From: Bacteroidetes bacterium 41-46
GTDB lineage: Bacteria > Bacteroidota > Bacteroidia > Bacteroidales > UBA932
Length of the DNA stretch: 64,000 nt
Direction: 5' to 3'
NCBI GenBank assembly: GCA_001897515.1
Contig: MKTA01000015.1
Coordinates: 310,001 to 374,000 of the forward strand
The notes beneath the pieces were generated by a model. That model had not been told where the DNA came from and did no database searches. It was given only the letters and a program-made list of their open reading frames with translations. The translations under genes were made by a program, and so were the position numbers. This document shows, in pieces, positions 26,087 through 35,024 of the stretch; the stretch's first letter is position 1; the number at the start of each line of letters is the position of its first letter.

Positions 26087-27109
26087 ATGAAGAAAGCTAC
26101 ATTATTGATTGCACTTGGCCTTGCGTTGCTCAGTGCCTGCAACTCCCAGCAGACAGCCGTTGTGGAGAGTGAAACACCCATGGTGAAAGTTGTTGAGGCA
26201 AATGAGGAGATGGTGAACCAGATAGCTGAATACACGGGAAACATTGAGCCCTTTGTAAAGAACAATATTTCAAGCTCAACCGCTCAGAGGGTTGAGAAGA
26301 TATTTGTGGAGGTAGGTACCAACGTAAAGAAGGGCCAGCTTCTTGTCCAGATGGAGAACATTAATTATGCTAACGCAAGGATTCAGCTAGAAAATCTTAA
26401 GACAGATCTCGCAAGAACGGAGGCTCTCTACAAAGCGGGAGGTATATCTCAGCAACAATACGAGCAACTTAAAACTCAGGTTAAGGTTGCTGAAGAGAAC
26501 ATATCAAATTTAGACAGAAATACAAAGCTTCTCTCTCCTATAAACGGAGTGGTTACTGCAAGAAATTTTGACAATGGAGACCTTACAATGGGACAGCCGA
26601 TACTTGTTGTAATGCAGCTTCAGCCGGTTAAGATTATGATTGCTGTATCAGAGGAGTTCTATCCTGTAGTAAAGGCAGGGACACCTGTTGAGATTACACT
26701 TGATGTGTATGAGGGGAAAAAGTATTCTGGAAAAGTAAGCCTTGTATATCCTACAATAGATCCCATGACAAGGACATTTCAGGTTCAGGTTAGTATAGCA
26801 AATCAGAGTATGGAGATACGTCCGGGGATGTTTGCCAGGGCAAAGGTGGAGCTTGGTTCAAAAAAGAGAGTCGTTGTACCTGACAAAGCAGTGATAAAGC
26901 AACAGGGAACAAATGACAAATATGTATTTGTCCTTGATGGTGATGTTGTAAAATATGTTAAAGTTGAAGTTGGCAGAAGGGTTGGTGCAAAGTATGAGAT
27001 TCTCTCAGGACTTGAGGCCGGACAGCGAGTAGTTGTGGCCGGTGCTACAAATCTTATAGACAATTCAAGAGTTAAGGTAACCGAGGGCGGGCTTGATCTC
27101 TCCCTATAA
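26087..27109 (+). CDS. RND efflux membrane fusion protein (lipoprotein)
   Basis: A 340-residue periplasmic adaptor of the HlyD/AcrA type. The lipobox LLSAC puts the anchoring Cys at residue 18. A lipoyl-like half-motif, a short helical hairpin (ARTEALYKAGGISQQQYEQL) and a beta-barrel domain (RPGMFARAKVEL) follow in the standard order. The ATG at 26087 is preferred because it directly precedes the lipoprotein signal sequence. Confidence 0.93.
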   Translation: MKKATLLIALGLALLSACNSQQTAVVESETPMVKVVEANEEMVNQIAEYTGNIEPFVKNNISSSTAQRVEKIFVEVGTNVKKGQLLVQMENINYANARIQLENLKTDLARTEALYKAGGISQQQYEQLKTQVKVAEENISNLDRNTKLLSPINGVVTARNFDNGDLTMGQPILVVMQLQPVKIMIAVSEEFYPVVKAGTPVEITLDVYEGKKYSGKVSLVYPTIDPMTRTFQVQVSIANQSMEIRPGMFARAKVELGSKKRVVVPDKAVIKQQGTNDKYVFVLDGDVVKYVKVEVGRRVGAKYEILSGLEAGQRVVVAGATNLIDNSRVKVTEGGLDLSL

Positions 27110-27127
27110 CATTTAACAGAGATAAAA

Positions 27128-30100
27128 ATGAAAATATACGAAAGTGCAGTAAAGAAACCCGTAACTACGGCCCTGATATTTGTGGCTCTTGTGGTATTGG
27201 GTCTCTTCTCATTCTCCAGACTCTCCGTTGACCTGTATCCGGAGATAGAGCTCAACGCCGTAACCGTTATGACCACATACTCCGGGGCAAGCGGAATGGA
27301 TATTGAGCAGAATGTAACAAAGAGGCTGGAGACATCATTAAGTACAGTTACTGATCTTAAGAGAATTTCCTCTACTTCAAAGGATAATGTCTCTCTGATA
27401 ACAATAGAGTTTGAGTATGGGACCAACATGGATGAGGCGGTAAATGATGTCCGCTCAATCCTGGATATGCAGAGGAACTATATGCCTGAGGATTGTGATG
27501 ATCCTATAGTCTTTAAATTCAGCTCAGATATGATGCCCATTATGTTTATATCTGCCAGCTCAGATATAAGTTCAAAGGGGCTTTACAAGATACTGGAGGA
27601 GAAGGTTGCCAACCCAATAAACAGAATTGACGGTGTGGCCTCAACATCTATATCGGGAGCACCACAAAGGGAGATTCAGATATCAACTGATCCAAGAAAA
27701 ATGCAGGCCTACGGTATCACTGTTGAGCAGATTGCAAACCTTATTGCAATGGAAAACAGGAATATCCCGGGCGGAACAATTGACGTTGGAACTGATACAT
27801 ACTCTCTTAGGGTTGATGGTGAATTCAGAGAGAGCGATGAGATAAAGGATCTTATTGTCGGCAGCTATCTCGGAAGGAGCATATACATAAGGGATATTGC
27901 TACCGTAAAGGATACACTTAAGGAGCGGTCCACAGAGATTTATAAAAATGGAGAGAGGGGAGTCACAATTGTTGTTCAGAAACAATCCGGGGCAAATATT
28001 GTGGATATAGCGGACAAAATTCTAAAAGAACTTCCAAAAATTCAGAACACCCTTCCTCCCGATGTAAAGCTGGAGATTGTGCTCAACACCTCTGAATTTA
28101 TTAAAGACAGTATAGGGTCACTTACTGAAACAGTGCTGCTGGCAGGGCTCTTTGTAATGATAGTAGTGCTCTTCTTCCTTGGAAGATGGAGAGCAACATT
28201 TATAATAATTCTGACAATACCTGTATCATTGATCGCAGCCTTCATATATCTGATGGTTACGGGAAATACCCTGAACATAATATCGCTAAGTTCACTCTCT
28301 ATTGCGATAGGTATGGTTGTTGACGATGCGATAGTGGTGCTTGAGAATATTACTACTCATATTGAGAGGGGGAGCAAGCCAAAAGATGCGGCAATATATG
28401 CAACCAATGAGGTTGCTGTTGCTGTAATTGCCTCAACTCTGACAATCATATCGGTATTTTTCCCACTTACAATGGTTTCAGGACTTGCAGGGATTATGTT
28501 CAAGCAACTTGGCTGGATAGTTACAATAATTATTACAGTATCTACTTTAGCGGCTCTTACCTTAACTCCAATGCTGTCATCAATGATGCTTAAACAGGAT
28601 CCAAAAAGATCTAAGGCATTTATGTTTTTCTACGCTCCAATTGAGAGGAGCCTTGATGCACTGGATAACGGGTATGAAAAATTACTGAGGCTGGCTGTAA
28701 ATAACAGATTTATTGTAATGTTCCTGGCTGCCGGGGTATTTATCGGGAGTCTGGTTCTGGTATCAAAAGTTGGTACCGACTTTTTCCCTGAGTCCGATAA
28801 CTCTCAGATAGCTGTAACTGTAGAATTGCCTGTGGGAAGCAGAGTAGAGCAGGCGAGAAAGCTTAACGAGTATCTTTACGAAAAGTGGCGGGTTAAATAC
28901 CCTGAGATTGAGATACTGCAGGCATCTTTAGGCCAGTCTGACGGTACTAATGTCTTTATGGCAATGAGGAACTCAGGAACGCATATCGTCTCAATCACCG
29001 CCAGGCTGTGTGATCCTCAGGATAGAAAGAGGGATATGTTTGAGATTGGAGATGAGATGAGAAAAGACCTGAGTGAAATTCCTGAGCTGTACAGATTCAC
29101 AGTTACACCAGGTGGAGGAGGCGGAATGGGTATGGCCGGAGGTACAAATCTTGAGATGAATGTACTTGGTTATAATCTGGAGAACTCTGAACTGGTAGCA
29201 AATCAGATTGCGGAGATAATGAAAAGGACAGAGGGTTTGAGAGATGTAAAGCTAAGCAGGGAGGACTATATGCCCCAGTTCCAGGTAGTATTTGACAGGA
29301 ATAAACTGGCACTGAATGGCCTTACAATGACCGGAGCAGCAACAGTGGTAAGGAACAGAATCAATGGAGTTACAGCCTCATATTTCAGAGAGGATGGAGA
29401 GGAGTATGATATTGTAGTAAGGAATGATATGGCATTCAGGACAACAGTTGATGACATTAACAATATTCTGCTTTACAACCAGCAGGGAAAGGCTGTAAGA
29501 TTAAGCGAGGTAGGAAGGGTTGTTGAGGGATTTGCTCCACCTTCAATTGAACACCTTGACAGAGAGAGGGTTATTAAGGTTACCGGCTCTATATTCAAGA
29601 GATCTTTAGGGGATATTGCAGCCGATGTAAACAAGGAGGTGGCCAATATTGACATTCCTCAGGGTATTGCTGTAGAGTTGTCGGGATCAATTGAGGAGCA
29701 GCAGGAGTCGTTTGGAGATATGTTTACCCTTCTCGCTCTGGTTGTACTGCTTACATATATTGTAATGGCGGCTCAGTTTGAATCATTCAGAGATCCCTTC
29801 ATTATCATGTTTTCACTTCCGTTTGCATTCAGTGGTGTCTTTCTGGCATTGTGGCTGACAGGTACTACCCTTAGCCTTATTGCACTGATAGGTGCTGTTA
29901 TGCTTGTGGGAATAGTTGTCAAGAATGGTATAGTATTAATAGACTACATTAACCTTAATAAGGAGAGAGGCTCTTCTGTTAAGAGGTCTGTGATTGCAGG
30001 GGGTAAGTCAAGACTCCGTCCGGTACTGATGACAACGCTAACGACTATCCTGGGCATGTTGCCTATGGCTCTGGGTATAGGTGAGGGGTCTGAAATATGG

Positions 30101-30256
30101 CAGCCTATGGGTATCTCTATTATTGGAGGTCTTACACTCTCAACAATTCTTACACTTATTGTTATCCCGTCAATATACACCTCGTTCCATGCAGGGGATA
30201 TCAAAAAGGGAAGAAAGAGATGGGCAAAGCAGTTAAAATCACTTAAAACAGCATAA
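27128..30256 (+). CDS. RND multidrug efflux pump (AcrB/HAE1 family)
   Basis: A 1042-residue inner-membrane proton antiporter with twelve predicted membrane helices and two large periplasmic loops. The proton-relay residues are present: paired aspartates in GMVVDDAIVV (TM4) and the lysine in GIVVKNGIVLIDY (TM10). Together with the preceding two genes it forms a tripartite pump. Substrates cannot be read from sequence; the protein type is hydrophobe/amphiphile rather than heavy-metal RND. It ends one base before the next start codon. Confidence 0.95.
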   Translation: MKIYESAVKKPVTTALIFVALVVLGLFSFSRLSVDLYPEIELNAVTVMTTYSGASGMDIEQNVTKRLETSLSTVTDLKRISSTSKDNVSLITIEFEYGTNMDEAVNDVRSILDMQRNYMPEDCDDPIVFKFSSDMMPIMFISASSDISSKGLYKILEEKVANPINRIDGVASTSISGAPQREIQISTDPRKMQAYGITVEQIANLIAMENRNIPGGTIDVGTDTYSLRVDGEFRESDEIKDLIVGSYLGRSIYIRDIATVKDTLKERSTEIYKNGERGVTIVVQKQSGANIVDIADKILKELPKIQNTLPPDVKLEIVLNTSEFIKDSIGSLTETVLLAGLFVMIVVLFFLGRWRATFIIILTIPVSLIAAFIYLMVTGNTLNIISLSSLSIAIGMVVDDAIVVLENITTHIERGSKPKDAAIYATNEVAVAVIASTLTIISVFFPLTMVSGLAGIMFKQLGWIVTIIITVSTLAALTLTPMLSSMMLKQDPKRSKAFMFFYAPIERSLDALDNGYEKLLRLAVNNRFIVMFLAAGVFIGSLVLVSKVGTDFFPESDNSQIAVTVELPVGSRVEQARKLNEYLYEKWRVKYPEIEILQASLGQSDGTNVFMAMRNSGTHIVSITARLCDPQDRKRDMFEIGDEMRKDLSEIPELYRFTVTPGGGGGMGMAGGTNLEMNVLGYNLENSELVANQIAEIMKRTEGLRDVKLSREDYMPQFQVVFDRNKLALNGLTMTGAATVVRNRINGVTASYFREDGEEYDIVVRNDMAFRTTVDDINNILLYNQQGKAVRLSEVGRVVEGFAPPSIEHLDRERVIKVTGSIFKRSLGDIAADVNKEVANIDIPQGIAVELSGSIEEQQESFGDMFTLLALVVLLTYIVMAAQFESFRDPFIIMFSLPFAFSGVFLALWLTGTTLSLIALIGAVMLVGIVVKNGIVLIDYINLNKERGSSVKRSVIAGGKSRLRPVLMTTLTTILGMLPMALGIGEGSEIWQPMGISIIGGLTLSTILTLIVIPSIYTSFHAGDIKKGRKRWAKQLKSLKTA

Positions 30257-30257
30257 G

Positions 30258-30551
30258 ATGAAGGCAGTAATGATTATATACAACCAGGCGCATAACTCTC
30301 TTGTACAGGCGGCACTTGACAAGTGTACTGTAAGGGGTTTTACAAAGTGGCCTGAGGTACAGGGGAGGGGAACTCATAAAGGAGAACCTCACTATGGCAC
30401 TCATGCCTGGCCATCAATGAATATGGCAACTCTTGCAGTTGTTGAACCGGAAAAATTGTCTATATTGCTTGCCGAATTAAAGGCAATCAATGATTCTGCC
30501 GAGAAGCAGGGGCTCAGGGCCTTTGTCTGGGAGGCAGAGTCGGCAATATAG
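30258..30551 (+). CDS. Small PII-like protein next to the RND pump
   Basis: A 97-residue cytoplasmic protein with a ferredoxin-like pattern: MKAVMIIYNQA strand, a helix, a central loop rich in His, Gly and Trp (about 28-52), then MATLAVVEPEKLSILLAELKAI strand and helix. It resembles PII-like signalling proteins and the small PII-like proteins found beside RND efflux genes (such as DUF3240 next to heavy-metal pumps). It begins one base after the pump stop codon, so it is almost certainly co-translated. A sensor or regulator role for the pump is inference. Confidence 0.65.
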   Translation: MKAVMIIYNQAHNSLVQAALDKCTVRGFTKWPEVQGRGTHKGEPHYGTHAWPSMNMATLAVVEPEKLSILLAELKAINDSAEKQGLRAFVWEAESAI

Positions 30552-30553
30552 TG

Positions 30554-31753
30554 ATGGAGAGCATAAAAGAAATTTTCAAAACAGGCCGGGGCCCATCCAG
30601 CAGCCATACAATGGCTCCTGCCCGTGCCGCAGCAATGTTCAGGGAGAGGCAGGAGGCTGCCTCTTCCTTTGTTGTGACCCTGTATGGTTCACTGGCTGCA
30701 ACAGGTGTGGGCCATATGACAGATGTGGCAATTCTTGAAGTATTGGGGAGGGAGATAACCAGGATTGATTTCCGCCCGGAGATATTTTTACCGGAACATC
30801 CTAACGGGATGAAGTTTGAGGCATTTGATCCTCTTGGTAAAAAGATGGGGGAATGGATAACCTTTAGTATTGGTGGTGGAGATTTAAGCGATAATGGCAA
30901 GCGCACTCCTAAAGAGGATATCTATCCGCACTCCAGAATGGCTGAAATTCTTGACTTCTGTCAGCAAAACGGAATCACCTTTTGGGAGTATGTTAAGATG
31001 CATGAAGGTGACGATCTCTGGGATTTTCTTGTAGAAGCATGGGGTACGATGCAGGCTGCTGTTGAGAGGGGTCTGGAAACAGAGGGTGTACTTCCCGGAG
31101 GGTTGAAACTCCAGCGCAAGGCTGCCTCATATTACATTAAGGCGAAGGGGTATCAGGGATCTATGCAGCGCAGAAGTATGACATTTGCATTTGCACTTGC
31201 GGTATCAGAGGAGAATGCATCAGGCGGAACTGTTGTTACAGCACCAACATGTGGTTCATCAGGAGTTATTCCGGCCCTGCTTTACCTGAACAAATCCTTT
31301 TATGATTTTTCTGATAAGAGGGTTATAAGGGCACTTGCCACTGCCGGTCTTATCGGGAATATAATAAAGACAAACGCCTCAATCTCCGGAGCCGAGGTTG
31401 GCTGCCAGGGAGAGGTGGGCTCTGCATGCGCAATGGCGGCAGCAGCAGGGGTTCAGCTCTTTGGTGGTACTCCGGCTCAAATAGAGTACGCTGCCTCTAT
31501 AGGAATAGAGCACTTTCTCGGCCTGACTTGTGATCCTGTTTGCGGGCTTGTTCAGGTGCCGTGTATAGAGAGGAACGCCTTTGGTGCTACCAGAGCTGTA
31601 GATGCGAATATGTACGCACTTCTCTCTGACGGCAAGCACCTGGTGTCTTTTGATACAGTTGTGGAGGCGATGAAGAGAACAGGCCACGACCTTCCAAGGT
31701 TATACAAGGAGACTGCGGAGGGGGGACTGGCCGGTTTAATGGGCCCGGTATAG
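30554..31753 (+). CDS. sdaA: L-serine dehydratase (L-serine ammonia-lyase), single-chain, 4Fe-4S type
   Basis: A 400-residue iron-sulfur L-serine dehydratase that converts serine to pyruvate and ammonia. The beta-domain signature GPSSSHTM is near the N-terminus. The alpha part has TCGSSGVIP and the cysteines of TCDPVCGLVQVPC that hold the oxygen-sensitive cluster. A GTG at 30551 immediately precedes the ATG at 30554; the ATG is preferred. It follows the PII-like gene without a gap, so this catabolic gene appears to share the efflux transcript, an unexpected pairing. Confidence 0.93.
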   Translation: MESIKEIFKTGRGPSSSHTMAPARAAAMFRERQEAASSFVVTLYGSLAATGVGHMTDVAILEVLGREITRIDFRPEIFLPEHPNGMKFEAFDPLGKKMGEWITFSIGGGDLSDNGKRTPKEDIYPHSRMAEILDFCQQNGITFWEYVKMHEGDDLWDFLVEAWGTMQAAVERGLETEGVLPGGLKLQRKAASYYIKAKGYQGSMQRRSMTFAFALAVSEENASGGTVVTAPTCGSSGVIPALLYLNKSFYDFSDKRVIRALATAGLIGNIIKTNASISGAEVGCQGEVGSACAMAAAAGVQLFGGTPAQIEYAASIGIEHFLGLTCDPVCGLVQVPCIERNAFGATRAVDANMYALLSDGKHLVSFDTVVEAMKRTGHDLPRLYKETAEGGLAGLMGPV

Positions 31754-31828
31754 GTTTTTTAAAAAAATGGTATTAATTTAGCAATCATTTAAACAGTTTT
31801 AATAATACATATTAATAAATTACAAATT

Positions 31829-32146
31829 ATGGCAATAGCGGTTAACGATTCGAATTTCAACGAGATAGTAATTAAATCTGATAAGCCCGTACTGGTAGAT
31901 TTCTGGGCTCCATGGTGTGGCCCATGCAGGGTGATTGCGCCAATAGTTGAGGAGCTTGCTGCTGAGTATGAAGGTAAGGCTGTAATTACAAAATGCGACG
32001 TTGACAATAGTTCGGAGGTACCTGTAAAATATGGAATCCGCAATATCCCTACTCTTCTCTTCTTCAAAAACGGAGAGGTTGTTGACAAAATTGTGGGTTC
32101 TACTTCTAAAGCTAATATCGTTGCAAAGATCAACTCATTAATCTAA
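31829..32146 (+). CDS. trxA: Thioredoxin
   Basis: A 105-residue thioredoxin with the redox motif WCGPC at 29-33, the cis-proline stretch IRNIPTLLFF and full family length. It is a cytoplasmic disulfide reductant. The 75-nt AT-rich leader contains no clear TAnnTTTG box. Confidence 0.97.
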   Translation: MAIAVNDSNFNEIVIKSDKPVLVDFWAPWCGPCRVIAPIVEELAAEYEGKAVITKCDVDNSSEVPVKYGIRNIPTLLFFKNGEVVDKIVGSTSKANIVAKINSLI

Positions 32147-32152
32147 ACAATT

Positions 32153-32803
32153 ATGAAAAAATTTCTTTCTCTGGCAGTAGCCCTTCTACTATTAACCTCC
32201 TATGCCGGAGCGCAGTCAAGATTCGGTATAAAAGCGGGTCTGAACTTCAACACACTTCAGGATGTAACAGAGAGCGGCACTGTTGAAAACGCGTGGAAAG
32301 CTCAAACCGGCTATCATTTTGGTGTTGCATGGCAAATCAAGGTTCCGCTTCTGGGACTCGCCATTCAGCCTGAACTTATGTATTCAAAAGTGAAAACTTC
32401 GTTTGCTAATGTTAATATGGCTAGTCCTAATACAAATCCTAATTTGATATCTCCCGGAGCAGTACTTTTGCCTACAGAAATTGAGATTGATTATCTGACT
32501 CTTCCAATAAACTTGCAACTAGGAATAGATATGCTGGTTTTCCGTCCTTTTATTGTAGTTAGTCCTTATATTACTCTAGCTCTCCAGGATGGAGTTGATT
32601 TAGAAGATCAGGATTACAATATCAATCGTTTCAACTATGGAGTAGGTGCCGGTATAGGAGTTGATATCTGGAAGCTCCAGATTATGGCAAAATACAATTG
32701 GGGCCTTGGTAAACTGGTAACTGCAGGTGAAACAACATGGGCGCAAAAATACGGAGATGCTAAACTTCAGGGATTCCAGGTTTCTGTAGCATTTTTATTC
32801 TAG
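32153..32803 (+). CDS. Outer-membrane beta-barrel protein
   Basis: A 216-residue porin-like protein with a signal peptide (about 1-20, ending AGAQS) and alternating strands ending in the C-terminal FQVSVAFLF, the usual signature of an outer-membrane barrel. It belongs to the broad Bacteroidota beta-barrel group (OMP_b-brl_2 type). It lies 6 nt after trxA and 4 nt before the LOG-family gene. Substrate and role unknown. Confidence 0.85.
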   Translation: MKKFLSLAVALLLLTSYAGAQSRFGIKAGLNFNTLQDVTESGTVENAWKAQTGYHFGVAWQIKVPLLGLAIQPELMYSKVKTSFANVNMASPNTNPNLISPGAVLLPTEIEIDYLTLPINLQLGIDMLVFRPFIVVSPYITLALQDGVDLEDQDYNINRFNYGVGAGIGVDIWKLQIMAKYNWGLGKLVTAGETTWAQKYGDAKLQGFQVSVAFLF

Positions 32804-32807
32804 AAAT

Positions 32808-33389
32808 ATGGGTAAGAGGATCTGTGTCTATTGCTCATCAAGCAATATACTGGATAAAAAATATCTTGAGGCCGCTGACAGTTTTGCTGAGGCGGCTTCT
32901 TCGCATAACTGGGCAATTGTATGCGGAGGGAGCCGGAAGGGGCTAATGGGTATTATTATAGACAAAATGCTTGAGAGCGGGGGAGATGTTATGGGGGTGA
33001 TGCCGGCATTTATGAAGGAGGTGGAGTTTGAGCATGAGCGTTTGGAGAATATGCTCTTTGTTGACTCTATGGCAAGAAGAAAGGAGCTGCTGAGGGAGAA
33101 TACCGATGCTGTTGTTGCTCTTCCTGGAGGAATAGGAACCATAGAGGAGTTCATAGAAACCTATACTCTTAAAAGGCTTGGGCTCTATGATGGAGCTGTG
33201 ATTATTCTTAATCTGAACGGATTTTTTGACCCACTGCTAAAAATGTTCCAGCATCTGGTTTATGAGAAGATGTTGAACAGAAACTGGTCTGATTCGTTAA
33301 TTATTGTAAATAGTGTTGATGAGTTGACACATGCCATTCAAAACACATCTCCTCAAAGACTTGAGCCTGTCCACTACGCTCCCTGCTAG
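32808..33389 (+). CDS. LOG-family nucleoside monophosphate phosphoribohydrolase (TIGR00730-like)
   Basis: A 193-residue Rossmann-fold protein. GGSRKGLMG and PGGIGTIEEFIETYTLKRLG match the nucleotide-binding PGGxGTxxE motif of the LOG family. Plant and bacterial members release adenine-type bases from nucleoside 5'-monophosphates (cytokinin activation in plants); the bacterial role may be nucleotide salvage. Probably in the same transcript as trxA and the barrel gene. Confidence 0.9.
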   Translation: MGKRICVYCSSSNILDKKYLEAADSFAEAASSHNWAIVCGGSRKGLMGIIIDKMLESGGDVMGVMPAFMKEVEFEHERLENMLFVDSMARRKELLRENTDAVVALPGGIGTIEEFIETYTLKRLGLYDGAVIILNLNGFFDPLLKMFQHLVYEKMLNRNWSDSLIIVNSVDELTHAIQNTSPQRLEPVHYAPC

Positions 33390-33423
33390 AGTCTTATGAG
33401 CCACTAAACCTAAAACCTGTACA

Positions 33424-34398
33424 ATGGACATAAAATCAATACGCAAAGATATTGAGAAGGAGTGGAATCTCTTTGAAGAGAGTCTTAAGGGGGCACTTCT
33501 AAGTAACTCAGATCTGTTGAACTCTATCAACTCATATTTGATGGAGAGCAATGGTAAGCAGATAAGACCCCTCCTTGCAATACTTGCATCAAAAGCTCTG
33601 GGAGAACCCGGAAGACTCACCATATCTTGTGCTGTTGTCTCAGAAATGATACATACTGCAACTCTGTTGCATGATGATGTCGCAGACGATTCAAAATTCC
33701 GCAGGGGAAAGGAGACAGTTCAGTCTAAATTCAATCCTGCCGCCTCTGTCCTTACGGGAGATTACTGGCTGGCCCGCGCACTAACCCTTATTGTGAACGA
33801 GAGGGATATGGTGGTTATGAGCTATTTTACCAAGGCTGTTCAGGAGCTTGCAGAGGGAGAACTTTTCCAGATGCAGAAAGCATCAACCCTGGATACAACA
33901 GAGGAGGATTATTATAGAATAATTGCCCAGAAGACATCAAGCCTGTTTATTGCTGCAATACAGAGTGCTGTCTCAACTATGAGCAGCGATAAGAGGGTAG
34001 TGGAGTGTATGGGTAAATATGCCTACCATCTGGGGCTGGCATTCCAGATTAAGGATGACATTTTTGACTATGCTCCGCAGATGAATACCGGAAAGCCTGC
34101 CGGCGGGGATATAATGGAGAAGAAGTTGACACTCCCTTTAATTTCTGCTCTTAATCAGGCTGGTGAGGATGAGAGGAGAGAGATGCTTAATGCAGTTAGA
34201 GAGGCCGGACCGGATGACCGGGAGTTGGCTCAAAAAGCAATGAGACTTGTAGAAAAATACAGAGGTAAAGATGTTGCCCAGAGAGCACTGGAGGAGCAGT
34301 GCGACATGGCTCTTAAGTGTCTGGAGGTATTACCGGACAATAAATACAGAGCGCACTTGGCTACACTTACAAAATATATGGGGAGTAGGGAGAGTTAG
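33424..34398 (+). CDS. Long-chain polyprenyl diphosphate synthase
   Basis: A 324-residue trans-isoprenyl diphosphate synthase. The first aspartate-rich motif is DDVAD (84-88) and the second lies in FQIKDDIFDY. The enzyme probably makes the quinone side chain (menaquinone), chain length not deducible. It is the last plus-strand gene before a convergent DUF3109 gene, inside which its terminator lies (34475-34518). Confidence 0.92.
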   Translation: MDIKSIRKDIEKEWNLFEESLKGALLSNSDLLNSINSYLMESNGKQIRPLLAILASKALGEPGRLTISCAVVSEMIHTATLLHDDVADDSKFRRGKETVQSKFNPAASVLTGDYWLARALTLIVNERDMVVMSYFTKAVQELAEGELFQMQKASTLDTTEEDYYRIIAQKTSSLFIAAIQSAVSTMSSDKRVVECMGKYAYHLGLAFQIKDDIFDYAPQMNTGKPAGGDIMEKKLTLPLISALNQAGEDERREMLNAVREAGPDDRELAQKAMRLVEKYRGKDVAQRALEEQCDMALKCLEVLPDNKYRAHLATLTKYMGSRES

Positions 34399-34401
34399 GA
34401 A

Positions 34402-34989
34402 TTATTTAGAACAGAACAACTCTTTGTGAGCTATTTCAAGCTGATTCCAGAAATCCTCTCCAAAAGCAAAAATAAGGGGTTCCCGTAGAAATACATAAAC
34501 GGGAATCCCCTCTTTTTTACCTTTGACGAATGCGTCTTTACAAATATGCCACTCATGTAGATTAAGGGCATACATTCCATTTGAAAGTCTTGACACCCTG
34601 ATTGGGTATAACCAGCAGGATAAAGGCTTTCTAAACTTTGTTGCCCCTTTATTCCAGGCAACTTCAATTCCGCAGAAACAGTTTCCTTCGCTGTCAAACC
34701 GGGTGTATGCACACTCCTCTCCGTTTATCAGCGGGGTTACAAGGTCACCGTCAACATCTTTTACAAAGGGGCCCTGCTCCTCAATGGAGAGGATCCCCTC
34801 TGCTCTAAGATGGTTTTTTATTTTCTCATATTCGCCCTTTAGAGTATCACACTCCTCCCTCTCCAGCGGAGCTCCGCTGTCTCCAATAATGCAGCATGCA
34901 CCATGACATACAGGATAGTCGCAGGCAAACTTCTCAGTTAGGATGGATGATGATACCAGATAGTTTCCAATTTCAATTACAGGGCTCAT
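34402..34989 (-). CDS. DUF3109 family cysteine-rich protein
   Basis: A 195-residue protein with FACDYPVCHGACCIIGDSGAPL near the N-terminus and further cysteines (GNCFCGIE, LSCWLYP, WHICKDA), matching DUF3109, thought to bind a metal or iron-sulfur cluster. Function unknown. Its coding sequence holds the plus-strand terminator of the convergent polyprenyl synthase operon. It lies 35 nt downstream of the M16 peptidase gene on the same strand. Confidence 0.88.
   Translation of the reverse strand: MSPVIEIGNYLVSSSILTEKFACDYPVCHGACCIIGDSGAPLEREECDTLKGEYEKIKNHLRAEGILSIEEQGPFVKDVDGDLVTPLINGEECAYTRFDSEGNCFCGIEVAWNKGATKFRKPLSCWLYPIRVSRLSNGMYALNLHEWHICKDAFVKGKKEGIPVYVFLREPLIFAFGEDFWNQLEIAHKELFCSK
34475..34518 (+). 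terminator. Intrinsic terminator of the polyprenyl synthase operon, inside the DUF3109 gene
   Basis: AGGGGTTCCCGT (34475-34486) pairs with ACGGGAATCCCCT (34499-34511), a 12-bp stem with a single bulged T, then C and TTTTTT. It lies 76 nt past the synthase stop, within the coding region of the antisense gene. Confidence 0.8.
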
Positions 34990-35024
34990 ATGATTCTAAA
35001 AAGTGTTGCTTATAGTGCTTATTA

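Noticed and set aside
24751..30256. Heavy-metal (Cus/Czc) assignment for the RND system
   Set aside because: The pump has HAE1-type motifs and no methionine or histidine metal-relay pattern was evident; the drug/amphiphile type fits better.
31722..31760. Terminator after sdaA (GC-rich hairpin followed by TTTTTT)
   Set aside because: The stem needs a bulge and wobble pair and is separated from the T-run by about five bases; too weak to list.
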